Below the pieces are notes generated by a model. The model was given only the letters and a program-made list of their open reading frames with translations, made no database searches and was not told where the DNA came from. From assembly GCF_030066995.1 (NCBI RefSeq), contig NZ_JASJAP010000001.1, positions 603,230 to 667,229 of the forward strand: DNA of 64,000 nucleotides, given 5' to 3'. Shown in pieces: positions 27,044 to 35,789 of this stretch. Made by a program: the position numbers and the translations under genes. Source of the DNA: Erythrobacter sp. Its GTDB lineage: Bacteria; Pseudomonadota; Alphaproteobacteria; Sphingomonadales; Sphingomonadaceae. Each line of letters opens with the position of its first letter. Position 1 is the stretch's first letter.

Positions 27044-27793
27044 TTACACACCCCCTCTGCGAGCGAGTGTGTCAAGTTGGTTGACCCGGACGATTGACCG
27101 TCCCTGCGTCTCGATCAGCCCGATTTCGCGCAGCTCGGCGAACTGGCGGCTGACCGTTTCGATGGTCAGGCCCAAACTGTCCGCGATGTCGCGTCGGCTC
27201 ATCGGCAAAACGAACTCGCAGCGCCCTTTCGTGCAGCCGCACAGCCGCTGCGCCATCGAGGTCAGAAACTCGGCAATCCGGTGGCCTGCGCTCTTGTGGC
27301 CAAGCTGCATCATGCGCGTGCGGCTGGCGTGCAGCGCCTGGATCGAGCTTGCGAGGGTCGAGCGGATGACCGCTGGATTGTCTTGGGCGATATCGAGGAA
27401 CTGATCGGCAAAGAAAACGATCAACTGCGTGTCTTTGAGCGCAACGATCCTCAAATCGCCGTCCTCTTTGCGCAGGACCGAGACGATGTCGCCGGGAAAG
27501 TGGAAGGCAAGGACCTGATTCTTGCATAAGACTTTGGTCTTATGGCCCGCGTTCTGCGCGTCATCGCCCGGTGCAGGTGGCAGTTGCGCCACAAGCTTTG
27601 TCACCCCGCTTGCGATGAAGACAAGGCGGTCCTCGCGCGGATTTCCGGGCAGCGCGTCTCCCGCTGCGAGGCGGCGATACTGGCCGATCGCGCAGAGGCG
27701 ATCGGCGATAACGGCGTCGCGCGCGCATTCCGGCAGCGCTGCGCGAAACAGCGCCATGCTGTCAAGTTCGGGTGTGAGTGCCGCGCTAGCCAT
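27044..27793 (-). CDS. Crp/Fnr-family transcriptional regulator (FnrL/FixK-like)
   Basis: DNA-binding regulator of 249 residues from the ATG at 27793. A cyclic-nucleotide-binding-like sensor domain is followed by a dimerisation helix and a winged helix-turn-helix with recognition residues E212, S215 and R216 (TIETVSRQ), the combination that reads TTGAT half-sites. Cysteines are at 23, 34, 90, 185, 187 and 192. The tight N-terminal C-x2-C-x5-C cluster of classical Fnr is absent, so the oxygen-sensing mode is uncertain. Adjacent Fnr boxes at ccoN, in its own promoter region, at ompW, bchE and hemN make these its likely targets. Confidence 0.88.
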   Translation of the reverse strand: MASAALTPELDSMALFRAALPECARDAVIADRLCAIGQYRRLAAGDALPGNPREDRLVFIASGVTKLVAQLPPAPGDDAQNAGHKTKVLCKNQVLAFHFPGDIVSVLRKEDGDLRIVALKDTQLIVFFADQFLDIAQDNPAVIRSTLASSIQALHASRTRMMQLGHKSAGHRIAEFLTSMAQRLCGCTKGRCEFVLPMSRRDIADSLGLTIETVSRQFAELREIGLIETQGRSIVRVNQLDTLARRGGV

Positions 27794-27829
27794 GACCCGC
27801 TGTCTAGAGCGGGAGCAGGGCGGGGGTCT

Positions 27830-27868
27830 TTGATCCGGATCAACTTCGCGCTTTTTGATCCGGATCAA
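27830..27868. promoter_or_regulatory. Tandem perfect Fnr/FixK boxes between the regulator and ompW
   Basis: Two identical copies of the palindrome TTGATCCGGATCAA lie at 27830-27843 and 27855-27868, with centres 25 bp apart. They sit in the divergent region between the fnr-like gene (start 27793) and the ompW-like gene (start 27967). They could activate ompW and control the regulator's own promoter. Confidence 0.85.
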
Positions 27869-27966
27869 TGATTGTTGCGCTGCGAAAAAACAAATGCACC
27901 GCCAACGGCAGTAAAAATCCTGGGTCGCGGAGGGCGGCCACTGCTGCCGTCAAAGGGATTGTGACT

Positions 27967-28650
27967 ATGAAACTTGCACTCGCTACGGCTTGCGCGGCGC
28001 TTGCGCTGGCCAGTTCCCCAGCCCTTGCCCAGGGGAATGACACCGATCGTGAGGGAGACATCCAGGTCAAGCTGCTGGCAACGGCGGTTCTTCCGGACGG
28101 CTCGATCGATTCGATCAACGTCAATCTTGCCGGCCTCCCCGCCGATCTCGACACCGAAGCGAACGACAACGTTGTCCCCACGGTTGCGGTGGAATACTTC
28201 GTGACGGACAATTTCTCGATCGAGACGATCGCCGGTCTGACGCAACATGATGTCGATACAGTCGCGGGCCTCCCGGATGGCTCAGAGCTTGTCTCGGACG
28301 GGCTGCTCCTTCCCGCGACCGTCACCGGCAAGGGCCACTTCGATCTGGGCGGCGTGAAGCCCTATGTCGGCGCTGGCGTTGCCTATTTCATGTGGCTTGA
28401 CGTCGAAACCGGCGCGGCGGCGGTTCCTCTGGGCGTCACGCGCACCGAACTCTCCGATGAATTCGGCTTCGTTCTGCAGGCGGGCTTTGATGTACCCGTC
28501 GGCGACAGCGGCCTGGGCGTTACCTTTGACGCCAAGCGCTACTTCATCGGCACGACCGCACAGTGGTTTGTCGGTGATACGCTCGCAATTGAAACCGAGC
28601 ACGATCTGGATCCCTGGGTGCTGAGCGCGGGCGTAAGCTATCGCTTCTGA
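27967..28650 (+). CDS. ompW: OmpW-family outer membrane protein
   Basis: Eight-stranded outer-membrane barrel protein of 227 residues. The signal peptide is MKLALATACAALALASSPALAQ. The mature part begins with the OmpW pattern (EGDIQVKLLATAVLP ... DNVVPTVAVEYFVTDNFSIE) and ends with an aromatic barrel terminus (SAGVSYRF). The frame is open upstream to 27868 but ATG 27967 begins the signal peptide. Tandem Fnr boxes about 100-135 bp upstream suggest oxygen-dependent expression, as for other OmpW proteins. Confidence 0.92.
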   Translation: MKLALATACAALALASSPALAQGNDTDREGDIQVKLLATAVLPDGSIDSINVNLAGLPADLDTEANDNVVPTVAVEYFVTDNFSIETIAGLTQHDVDTVAGLPDGSELVSDGLLLPATVTGKGHFDLGGVKPYVGAGVAYFMWLDVETGAAAVPLGVTRTELSDEFGFVLQAGFDVPVGDSGLGVTFDAKRYFIGTTAQWFVGDTLAIETEHDLDPWVLSAGVSYRF

Positions 28651-28693
28651 GCCCGTCGCCTCCCTGTTGGGGCGGCGTTTGAATGCGCCAAGG

Positions 28694-28729
28694 AAAGGCC
28701 GCTTCCCCGCGTAAGGGAAGCGGCCTTTT
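28694..28729. terminator. Rho-independent terminator after ompW (bidirectional)
   Basis: Arms aaaggccgcttcc and ggaagcggcctttt form a stem of about 13 bp with a short loop and T-rich flanks on both strands. It lies between the convergent ompW (stop 28650) and bchJ (stop 28784) genes and can serve both. Confidence 0.85.
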
Positions 28730-28783
28730 GGGTGTCTGACGCAGATGAGAGCCTTGCCTCTCCCACAAGGCCCTTCGTTCCCG

Positions 28784-29452
28784 TCAGACGGGCAGCGTTC
28801 GATCGATCCGGTAGTGGTGCACGCGCGTGGGCGGACCGCCTGCGCATGTGTCGCGGCATCGGCAATCTTGCGCGCTCAGCTCTCTGAAAAGCCGCTCGAA
28901 CACTTCCTCGTACCAGGCAAAAAGACTGGCGGGCGGCTCGCGCCAGTCTGCGCTCCCGGCGCGATTGATCGAGAAGCGCCACGGCCCCTCGGCGCGGAAG
29001 TGGCCAGCGCCGGTGAAGGTCCAGGCGTGCTTCTTGATCGCCATCATCAACAGCCGCGCGGCAAGCGGCGCGGGCAGACGCCGCAGCAACCACGCGGCGG
29101 TCTTGGGGATGCGGTTGGCGATAATGTAATCGGCGGTGCGGCGCCCCGATTCCCGCACCAGGTCTTCGGCGCATTCGCCCTCGTACCGGGCGAGCGCGTG
29201 GTGAAGCTGCACCGCGTCGTCCTCCGGGATCATGGTCTGGCCCGAGGGAAGGCGCACCAGCCCGGCCTCGCGCAGAAGGCGCGCGGTGCGCGCCCAGCCC
29301 AAGCGCTCCTCCATCACCTGCGCCAATTGAAGGATGGCGTTGGGTCCGATCAGCGCGGGCGCTCGCGCGTCAAGCCCCTGATCAAGGCCTGTATCAAGCT
29401 CCCTATCGAGCGCCGCGTCGCTCTCGGCGATCAGCGGGCCTTCAATCCACAT
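28784..29452 (-). CDS. bchJ: BchJ-like protein (bacteriochlorophyll 4-vinyl reductase family, V4R domain)
   Basis: 222-residue protein. From about residue 35 it matches the BchJ pattern: [18 protein letters not shown], then a helical region, then a V4R-type domain with [19 protein letters not shown] and a cysteine cluster [10 protein letters not shown] near the C-terminus. BchJ is linked to 8-vinyl reduction in bacteriochlorophyll synthesis or to cyclase substrate handling. The start overlaps the bchE stop by 11 bases, the usual bchE-bchJ arrangement. Confidence 0.85.
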   Translation of the reverse strand: MWIEGPLIAESDAALDRELDTGLDQGLDARAPALIGPNAILQLAQVMEERLGWARTARLLREAGLVRLPSGQTMIPEDDAVQLHHALARYEGECAEDLVRESGRRTADYIIANRIPKTAAWLLRRLPAPLAARLLMMAIKKHAWTFTGAGHFRAEGPWRFSINRAGSADWREPPASLFAWYEEVFERLFRELSAQDCRCRDTCAGGPPTRVHHYRIDRTLPV

Positions 29453-31070
29453 CGATCCGGTCCCTTTCGCGTTTCTCGGCCTTTCGCTCGGCCGCGCGTT
29501 CCTTCATCTGGGTGCGCACAGCCTCGCGCCGGGCGCGCGCCTGCGCCGCCTTGTCGGCGTTGGTCTGCCAGTCGGTGGCGGCGTCGGCGGCGACTTCGCG
29601 GCTCTCGTCGAAATGCCAGTCGAGCTGTTTCTTGGTCTGCGGGCCCCAATAGCCCGCTTTGCCCAGGTCGTAGAACGTGCGCTGGAAGCCCGCTTTCAGG
29701 AAGGCGTAAAGGCACCCAAGCAGATAGCGCCGTCGGAAGCCGGTGCCGCGCCACGGGTAATGGAACAGCGCCTTTTGCATGTAGAACCGGCGGTAATTCT
29801 TCATTACGCCATTGAGCAGCTCACCGCGCTCCATGGCGGCGGGTTTCATGATCGGGGTGACGAAGTTGTATTTGGAGAAATCGTGGATCTCGACCTGATC
29901 CTTGATCTCCTCGAACAAAGGCGTGAACGGCCAGGGTGTGTACATCGCCCAATTGGCCAGATCCGGCTGCCAGTCCCACGCCATCTTGTAGGTCTCTTCG
30001 AGCGTTTCCTCGGTTTCGTTGTCGAGCCCGACAATGAATTGCGCTTCGACGAAAATGTCGGCATCGCGCAGCAGTTTGATCGCCTGCTTGTTCTCCTCGA
30101 CCTTGGTCTCCTTGTTGAAGCGGTCGAGCTTCATCTGCGCGGCAGCCTCTGTGCCAAGGCTCACATGGACAAGGCCTGCGCGGCGGTAGAAGGAGAGCAG
30201 CTCGCGATCGCGATAGATATCGGTGACGCGGGTGTTGATCCCCCACTTGACCTTTTCGGGCAGGCCGCGATCGATCAGCTCCTGGCAGAACTCGATGAAC
30301 TTCTTGCGGTTGATCGTGGGTTCCTCGTCCGCGAGGATGAAAAAGCCGACGCCGTGGTTTTCGTGCAGGTCTTCGATCTCGTCGACCACGTCTTTGGGAT
30401 CGCGAATGCGGTAGTCGCGCCAGAACTTCCATTGCGAACAGAACGAGCAGGTGAACGGGCACCCGCGCGCCAGGTTGGGGATGGCAACGCGCGTGTTCAG
30501 CGGCAGATAGGTGTAAAGGTTCCAGTCGAGCACATCCCAGTCGGGCTTGAGCAGCGACATGTCCTTGACCGTATCGGCAGCGGGGGTCGCGATGATCTTG
30601 TCGAGTTCGCGATAGGCCAGACCCTTGATTGCGCCCCGGTCGCGCGGCCAGCGCCCCTCTTCGATGGCGCTGAACAGCTCGACCGCGATCTCCTCGCCTT
30701 CGCCGCGCACGATCACGTCGATATGCGGCGCTTCGCTCAGCACCTGCTTGTACATGAAGGTCGCGTGCACCCCGCCCAGCACGCGCACGGCTTTGGGTAC
30801 GGTCAAAGCGGCGATCTCGAGCACGCGCTCGGCGGCGTAGATCGAAGGCGTAATGGCGGTGGTGCCGACCACATCGGGCTTCAATTCGGCCATGCGCCGC
30901 TCAAGCTCTTCGTCGTCCACCTCCTCGGTCATCGCATCGATGAAGTGGATGTCGGTGAACCCGGCGCGTTTCAGAGGCCCCGCCAGGTAAGCGACCCAGG
31001 CGGGCGGCCAAGTGCCCGCAATCTCTGCGCCGCCGGAACGATAGTTGGGGTGAACGAAGAGTATGCGCAT
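29442..31070 (-). CDS. bchE: Mg-protoporphyrin IX monomethyl ester anaerobic oxidative cyclase BchE
   Basis: Radical-SAM, cobalamin-dependent enzyme forming the isocyclic ring of bacteriochlorophyll without oxygen. An N-terminal B12-binding-like domain ([24 protein letters not shown]) is followed by the cluster motif CPFTCSFC in the BchE-specific context [17 protein letters not shown]. The basic C-terminal tail and the 542 residues are close to known BchE. An Fnr-type box lies about 83 bp upstream. No other photosynthesis gene is in the window, so the pair is separate from any main cluster. Confidence 0.93.
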   Translation of the reverse strand: MRILFVHPNYRSGGAEIAGTWPPAWVAYLAGPLKRAGFTDIHFIDAMTEEVDDEELERRMAELKPDVVGTTAITPSIYAAERVLEIAALTVPKAVRVLGGVHATFMYKQVLSEAPHIDVIVRGEGEEIAVELFSAIEEGRWPRDRGAIKGLAYRELDKIIATPAADTVKDMSLLKPDWDVLDWNLYTYLPLNTRVAIPNLARGCPFTCSFCSQWKFWRDYRIRDPKDVVDEIEDLHENHGVGFFILADEEPTINRKKFIEFCQELIDRGLPEKVKWGINTRVTDIYRDRELLSFYRRAGLVHVSLGTEAAAQMKLDRFNKETKVEENKQAIKLLRDADIFVEAQFIVGLDNETEETLEETYKMAWDWQPDLANWAMYTPWPFTPLFEEIKDQVEIHDFSKYNFVTPIMKPAAMERGELLNGVMKNYRRFYMQKALFHYPWRGTGFRRRYLLGCLYAFLKAGFQRTFYDLGKAGYWGPQTKKQLDWHFDESREVAADAATDWQTNADKAAQARARREAVRTQMKERAAERKAEKRERDRIDVD

Positions 31071-31146
31071 GGGCCCGGCTCCCTTGGGGCTGGTGACGTT
31101 TGTTCGATCCCAGCGCTAAAGGTGCCGGGCCGAGCCGCGCGGCGCA

Positions 31147-31160
31147 TTGAGTTAGATCAA
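31147..31160 (-). promoter_or_regulatory. Fnr/FixK-type box upstream of bchE
   Basis: TTGAGTTAGATCAA, nine of ten matches to TTGAT-N4-ATCAA. It lies in the 105-bp gap between the leuA stop (31176) and the bchE start (31070), centred about 83 bp before the ATG. Confidence 0.7.
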
Positions 31161-31175
31161 GTTGGAGCGCGCGGG

Positions 31176-32861
31176 TCAGTCGCCCAAAATTTGAACCGCG
31201 CTGTTCGCCGCGCTCAGCACCGCGCGAACGCTGGCGGTGGCGACGTCTTCGTCGATCCCGCAGCCCCAGATCACCCGGTCGCCCGACTGGCACATCAGAT
31301 AGGCCGCAGCCCTTGCCTCGCGCCCGGTGCCGAGCGCGTGTTCGGTGTAGTCCAGCACTTTGAGGTCAAGGTCGAAGGCTTCTTCCAGGGTGGTCACCAC
31401 GCTGGAGATGAGGCCGTTGCCTCGCCCCGACACACTTTGTTCGCCGCCATCGACCGCGATCTTGCCCGCAAACAGGCGCGTGCCGTCGGCTGCGCGGCTT
31501 TCCTCATAATCGACCAGCTGGAAATGCTTGTTGGGCGTCTGCACGTGATAGGTCCGCTTGAAGGCTTCCCAGATGTCCTCGGCGTTGAGTTCGCGGCCCT
31601 GTTCGTCGGCAAGGTTCTGCACCGCCCGGCTGAAATCGGCCTGCATGGCCTTGGGCAGTTTGAGGCCCTGATCCTTTTCGAGCACCCAGGCAAAGCCGCC
31701 TTTGCCGCTTTGCGAATTGACGCGGATCACCGCCTCGTAATTGCGCCCCAGGTCGGCCGGATCGATCGGCAGGTAGGGCACGCGCCAGCTTTCGTCGTTC
31801 TGGGTCTCGCGCGCCTCGAAGCCCTTCTTGATCGCGTCCTGATGGCTGCCCGAGAACGCGGTGTAGACCAGTTCGCCGCCATAGGGGTGGCGCTGGTGGA
31901 CGGGCAAATCGTTGCAGTATTCGACCGTCTCGATCACGCGGTCGATATCGGAGAAGTCGAGCCCCGGATCGACCCCTTGCGTGTACAGGTTGAGCGCCAT
32001 GGTCACGAGGCAGCAATTGCCCGTGCGCTCGCCATTGCCGAACAGGCATCCCTCGACCCGGTCCGCGCCCGCCATCAGGCCCAGTTCCGCTGCGGCAACG
32101 CCCGTGCCGCGATCGTTGTGGGTGTGCAAGGAGATCACCGCGCTCTCGCGACCCGGCAGATTGCGGCAGAAATACTCGATCTGATCGGCGTAGACGTTGG
32201 GCGTGGCCGCTTCGACCGTCGCCGGCAGGTTGAGGATGATGGGTTTCTCGGGCGTGGGAGCCAGAACCTCCATCACCGCGGCGCACACTTCGATCGAGAA
32301 ATCGAGTTCGGCGGTGGAGAAAGTCTCAGGCGAATATTGAAAGGTCCAATCGGTCGCTGGTTGCTTCGCGGCCTCGTCGCGCATCACCTTGGCGCCCGCG
32401 ACCGCGACCTCGCGCACTTCGCTCTTCGACATACGAAAGACGATATCGCGCCAGGCAGGAGAGACAGCGTTGTAAAGGTGCACAATGGCCGCCCGTGCCC
32501 CTTCCAGGCTTGCGAAACTGGTGCGGATCAGGTCTTCGCGCGCCTGGGTGAGCACCTGCACGGTCACGTCGTCGGGCACAGCGTCGGAGCGGACCAGCCC
32601 GGAGATGAAATCGAACTCGGTCGCGCCCGCGCTGGGAAAGCCGATCTCGATCTCCTTAACGCCCACCTCTATGAGCAGGTCGAAAAAGCGCTGTTTCTTT
32701 ACCGCATCCATCGGATCGATGATCGACTGGTTGCCATCGCGAAGATCGGTTGAAAGCCAGCGCGGCGCGCTCTCGATCAGCGCTGCGGGCCATTGGCGGT
32801 CGGGCAGATCAACACGGCCGAAGGCGGCGTATTTGCGGGAAGGGTCTTTGAGCATGGGCAT
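31176..32861 (-). CDS. leuA: 2-isopropylmalate synthase LeuA (long, type II form)
   Basis: First committed step of leucine synthesis: acetyl-CoA plus 2-ketoisovalerate gives 2-isopropylmalate. The catalytic TIM barrel includes [11 protein letters not shown] and [11 protein letters not shown] (metal-binding HxH). The C-terminal LeuA regulatory domain for leucine feedback follows. About 561 residues from ATG 32861 (a second ATG at 32855) fits the longer LeuA class seen in actinobacteria and many alphaproteobacteria. A leucine-rich leader peptide and attenuator precede it. Confidence 0.95.
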   Translation of the reverse strand: MPMLKDPSRKYAAFGRVDLPDRQWPAALIESAPRWLSTDLRDGNQSIIDPMDAVKKQRFFDLLIEVGVKEIEIGFPSAGATEFDFISGLVRSDAVPDDVTVQVLTQAREDLIRTSFASLEGARAAIVHLYNAVSPAWRDIVFRMSKSEVREVAVAGAKVMRDEAAKQPATDWTFQYSPETFSTAELDFSIEVCAAVMEVLAPTPEKPIILNLPATVEAATPNVYADQIEYFCRNLPGRESAVISLHTHNDRGTGVAAAELGLMAGADRVEGCLFGNGERTGNCCLVTMALNLYTQGVDPGLDFSDIDRVIETVEYCNDLPVHQRHPYGGELVYTAFSGSHQDAIKKGFEARETQNDESWRVPYLPIDPADLGRNYEAVIRVNSQSGKGGFAWVLEKDQGLKLPKAMQADFSRAVQNLADEQGRELNAEDIWEAFKRTYHVQTPNKHFQLVDYEESRAADGTRLFAGKIAVDGGEQSVSGRGNGLISSVVTTLEEAFDLDLKVLDYTEHALGTGREARAAAYLMCQSGDRVIWGCGIDEDVATASVRAVLSAANSAVQILGD

Positions 32862-32889
32862 GGAATTTGACTTTAAGCTTGGCGTTATC

Positions 32890-32964
32890 GGGAAAAAGCG
32901 TTTCGCGGGGCCCTTGGAAGGTCGGCCCCCGCGCAAGCCACGCCAGAGCCTTCACCTCCAAGGG
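32890..32964 (-). promoter_or_regulatory. leuA transcription attenuator with alternative hairpins
   Basis: Read on the minus strand. A terminator-like hairpin pairs GCGGGGGCC with GGCCCCGC (32905-32932, one bulge), followed shortly by TTTTT (about 32893-32897). An upstream segment CCCTTGGAGGT (32954-32964) can instead pair over 11 bp (one bulge) with ACCTTCCAAGGG (32911-32922), which includes part of the terminator's loop and right arm. The two folds exclude each other. The upstream arm contains the last codons and stop of the leucine-rich leader peptide, the classic layout for ribosome-controlled attenuation. Confidence 0.75.
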
Positions 32965-33002
32965 CGAATAAGTCGTAGGCTGAGGAGACCAAGCGTCGTC
33001 AA
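32952..33002 (-). CDS. Leucine-rich leader peptide upstream of leuA
   Basis: A 16-codon frame read from TTG at 33002 encodes MTTLGLLSLRLIRPWR. It has five leucine codons after the start (CTT, CTC, CTC, CTA, CTT), including two adjacent. The TGA stop lies in the anti-terminator arm of the downstream attenuator. A ribosome stalled at the CTC CTC pair would leave that arm free and favour read-through into leuA. The start codon is uncertain, as no strong ribosome-binding site is visible and the frame is open further upstream. Confidence 0.65.
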   Translation of the reverse strand: MTTLGLLSLRLIRPWR

Positions 33003-33075
33003 GGTTACGCGTCTTCGCTGATTCTTTCGCGCAGCGCAAGATCGCGAATGTAACCTATCGGCAAAGCGGTGCGAA

Positions 33076-33117
33076 CTGGCGGGTGTTGCCGGGATACAGG
33101 CATCCCGGTTTCGCCAG
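33076..33117. repeat. Nested hairpin in the upstream region of the first YHS gene
   Basis: ctggcg (33076-33081) pairs with cgccag (33112-33117), and inside it ccgggat (33089-33095) pairs exactly with atcccgg (33102-33108) around a 6-base loop. It lies 38 bp before the YHS1 ATG, immediately before the ribosome-binding site region, and could be a 5'-UTR structure or an operator. It has no T-run, so it is not an ordinary terminator. Confidence 0.55.
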
Positions 33118-33154
33118 AAACGAACCGTTTGAATTCCCCAGGAGGAGAAACCCC

Positions 33155-33706
33155 ATGAAGACGTCCCTTATCGCCATTGCCCTTTTCACTGGCCTTGCCG
33201 CGTGCTCGGCCCCTGGCGACACCGCTCCGGCGAGCGAGACCGCCGCTGTCGAAGCGTCCGCTGAGACCCGTCTCTACCGCGATCTGGGTGGCGAGCCGTC
33301 CGGCCCCACCTACACCGAGACCAAGGGCGATACGCTCGCGGTCTCCGGCTACGACGTGGTGAGCTATTTCACCGATGAAGGCGTTCCGGTCGAAGGCGCG
33401 GAAGAATTCACCGTGCGCTATCAGGGCTATGATTATCGCTTTGCGAGCGCTGAGAACGCCGACACCTTTATCGCCGATCCCGACAAATACGCTCCGGCCT
33501 ATGGCGGCTATTGCGCCTGGGCTATCGGTGCCAACGACGCGCTCGCGCCGGGTGATCCGAATGTCTACGAAATCGTCGACGGCACGCTCTATCTGAACTT
33601 CAATGAAGACGTGCAAGATCGCTGGGAAAGGGACATTCCCGGCTTCATCGCCAAGGGCGATGCAAACTACCCGACCCACTCGGCGGACGAACACTATCAG
33701 GACTGA
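33155..33706 (+). CDS. Exported YHS-domain lipoprotein (YHS1)
   Basis: 183-residue protein with a lipoprotein signal (LFTGLAAC, cysteine at about residue 17). A linker rich in Ala/Glu/Thr is followed by a YHS-like domain: LAVSGYDVVSYFTDEGVPV, YDYRFASAENADTF and YGGYCAWAIG, where the last cysteine is the family's conserved Cys/Sec position. The end contains YLNFNEDVQDRWERDIPGFI. AGGAGG (33140-33145) supports the ATG at 33155. It is paralogous to the protein at 35790. The role is unknown; YHS domains are often associated with metals. Confidence 0.85.
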   Translation: MKTSLIAIALFTGLAACSAPGDTAPASETAAVEASAETRLYRDLGGEPSGPTYTETKGDTLAVSGYDVVSYFTDEGVPVEGAEEFTVRYQGYDYRFASAENADTFIADPDKYAPAYGGYCAWAIGANDALAPGDPNVYEIVDGTLYLNFNEDVQDRWERDIPGFIAKGDANYPTHSADEHYQD

Positions 33707-33766
33707 TCTTTGGCTGGCCTGACCATTAGCAGGGCTGATCGCCACCCCTGATCAGCCCCAGGCAAG

Positions 33767-33797
33767 ACCCCGTCGCTTCCCCAAGCGGCGGGGTTTT
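33767..33797 (+). terminator. Rho-independent terminator after YHS1
   Basis: The accccgtcgctt arm pairs with aagcggcggggt (one internal mismatch) and is followed by TTTT. It lies just after the YHS1 gene and next to the convergent I78-like gene end at 33802. Confidence 0.8.
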
Positions 33798-33801
33798 CTG
33801 T

Positions 33802-34269
33802 TCACCCGCAGCGAATGTCGCGAATGATGCCATCGACGGCGATCATGACATTGAGCCTTGGGTGCGTGGGGTCGGGTTTGATATACTCGCCGCCCGGGGC
33901 GATGAAGCGAACCTCGGCGATATCGGCAGCGGCTTCCATGATTTCCGCGCGCGCCTCGGCGTCGGGTTGACGACCGATGAATTCGCCGAACCGGTTGGCG
34001 TTGCAAGCCGCCTTTGGATCGGTCGCAGTGCCGGGCGCGTAGTCGCTCGTCTGAACGTTCTCAAGCGGCTCAGCCACGGTGGGCGCGGCGATCGGCGGCG
34101 CGGCTTCGGCTGAGGCGGCTTCAGCTGTGGCGGTCGGGGGCGTCTCGCCGTTGATGCGCGCGGCGAACTCTTCGGCCTCGCTGGTCGCCGGCCTTGTGTC
34201 CTCAGCAGCATCGCTGCAGGCGGTAAGAGCGAGAAGCGCGGTGGCGCAAAGAGCGCAAAACGGTTTCAT
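33802..34269 (-). CDS. Putative lipoprotein with I78 peptidase-inhibitor-like domain
   Basis: 155-residue exported protein. The N-terminus MKPFCALCATALLALTACSD is a lipoprotein signal with lipobox LTAC. A Thr/Ala/Glu/Pro-rich linker reaches about residue 85. The C-terminal ~65 residues (CNANRFGEFIGRQ ... VRFIAPGG ... RLNVMIAVDGIIRDIRCG) follow the pattern of the I78 inhibitor family, with paired cysteines at both ends. Inhibitor activity is inferred. It follows the lldD-like gene by 57 bp in the same direction. Confidence 0.78.
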   Translation of the reverse strand: MKPFCALCATALLALTACSDAAEDTRPATSEAEEFAARINGETPPTATAEAASAEAAPPIAAPTVAEPLENVQTSDYAPGTATDPKAACNANRFGEFIGRQPDAEARAEIMEAAADIAEVRFIAPGGEYIKPDPTHPRLNVMIAVDGIIRDIRCG

Positions 34270-34326
34270 GATCTATCCCGTTACGATTGGGGTTGCGAAG
34301 AGAAAGCCTAAAGAGACATTTTGGTG

Positions 34327-35505
34327 TCAGCTTGATGACACAAAGCCAGGTGCGTCGGGGCGCCGGCGCAAACGATCGCGCGAAAGCTGGTCCACGCGGG
34401 TTACACCCATCAGCCGCATGCCACGCTCGATCTCGTCCTTGAGCAGCCCCAACGCGCGCTCGACGCCCGCCTGTCCCGCCGCCGCCAGAGCGTAGAGGTA
34501 GAGCCGCCCTCCGCTGGCCGCGCTCGCCCCGGTGCAAAGCGCTTTCAAAGCGTGCGTTCCGCGCCGCACGCCGCCATCGCAGATGATCTCGATGTCACCG
34601 CCCACGGCATCGACGACCTCTTCCAATTGGTCGAAGGGCGCGCGGCTGCCGTCGAGCTGACGCCCGCCGTGGTTCGAGAGCATGATCGCGTCGGCGCCGA
34701 TTTCGACCGCGCGGCGCGCGTCGGCGACGCTCATCACGCCTTTGAGGACGAAAGGTCCGCCCCACTGCTCGCGGATCGCAGCGGCGGTGGACCAGTCCAT
34801 CGAGGTGTCCAGCATGGTGTTGAAGTATTCGGCAATGCTCATCGCCTGCGAGGAGCCTTCGCTGACATGCGTGTCGAGATTGGGCAGGCGAAACGTCTCG
34901 CGCAGCACATAATCCAGCGTCCATCGGGGCCGCGTTGCGTAGCTCCACACGCTGGCGGGCGTGAAGCGGGGAGGGGTGGTGAAGCCGGAGCGCAGACACC
35001 GCTCGCGCTTGCCCGACACAATCGTGTCGACGGTGAGCGCCAGCGCGTCGAAGCCCGCCGCCTGGCAGCGCTCGATCATATGGGTGTTGAGCCCCTTGTC
35101 CTTGTGGACGTAGAGCTGGAACAGCTTGGGGCCGCTCGTGAGCGCTGCGATCTCTTCGATCGAGCGTGTCGCAAGGCTGGAGATACCGAACCACAGCCCG
35201 AATTTGTCTGCCGCCTTGGCCACCGCCGTCTCACCCTGCCAGTGAAACGCGCGCTGCACCGCGGTTGGCGAGAGCATCAGGGGAAGGGCGCTTTGACGGC
35301 CGAGGATTGTGCATGACGTGTCGATCTCTTCCACCCCGGCGAGCACGTCGGGCACCAGATCGACGGTTTCGTAAGCGAGCGTGTTGCGCGCCTTGGTCCG
35401 CTCATCGTCCGCGGCCCCGTCAATATAGTCGAACACGGGGAAGGGCAGACGCCTTTTTGCCAGGGTCCGGAAATCCTCGATATTGTGGCAGTCGGCAAGG
35501 CGCAT
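34327..35505 (-). CDS. lldD: FMN-dependent alpha-hydroxy-acid dehydrogenase (L-lactate dehydrogenase LldD-like)
   Basis: FMN TIM-barrel enzyme oxidising L-lactate or a similar 2-hydroxyacid at the membrane. Family features are FPVFDYIDGAADDE near the N-terminus, LPLMLSPTAVQRAFHWQGE, and the active-site histidine in LSNHGGRQLDGSRAP. The FMN-phosphate region is ICDGGVRRGTHALKAL. The 392 residues are typical. Exact substrate (lactate, glycolate, mandelate) cannot be fixed by reading. It lies between the two YHS genes but on the opposite strand. Confidence 0.9.
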   Translation of the reverse strand: MRLADCHNIEDFRTLAKRRLPFPVFDYIDGAADDERTKARNTLAYETVDLVPDVLAGVEEIDTSCTILGRQSALPLMLSPTAVQRAFHWQGETAVAKAADKFGLWFGISSLATRSIEEIAALTSGPKLFQLYVHKDKGLNTHMIERCQAAGFDALALTVDTIVSGKRERCLRSGFTTPPRFTPASVWSYATRPRWTLDYVLRETFRLPNLDTHVSEGSSQAMSIAEYFNTMLDTSMDWSTAAAIREQWGGPFVLKGVMSVADARRAVEIGADAIMLSNHGGRQLDGSRAPFDQLEEVVDAVGGDIEIICDGGVRRGTHALKALCTGASAASGGRLYLYALAAAGQAGVERALGLLKDEIERGMRLMGVTRVDQLSRDRLRRRPDAPGFVSSS

Positions 35506-35789
35506 GATCGCGTCGCGCTCTGACCGATTGCACTCCCAAAGTCGAGCCCTGCCACGCCGAGACCCTCCTGCGCTGATCGAACGGCAAAAAATCTTTGTGT
35601 GCCCCTGTCACCAATCCGGCGGAGCCAGCGAACTGAGAGATGTGCGCGGCTGCCGGGCTGTTTCGCGATGGGTGTCAAGCCAGCCTTCCCCTTCTGGCTC
35701 ATCCCCCTGACGACAACCCCGCTCATCGCCCGCCTTCCGGTGGTCGCCGCACGCCCTCAATTCGATCTCATCCCCAGGAGAACCCCCGA

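Noticed and set aside
29613..32753. 1046-codon plus-strand open frame opposite bchE and leuA
   Set aside because: Spans two well-supported genes and their intergenic region on the other strand; composition is that of an antisense shadow.
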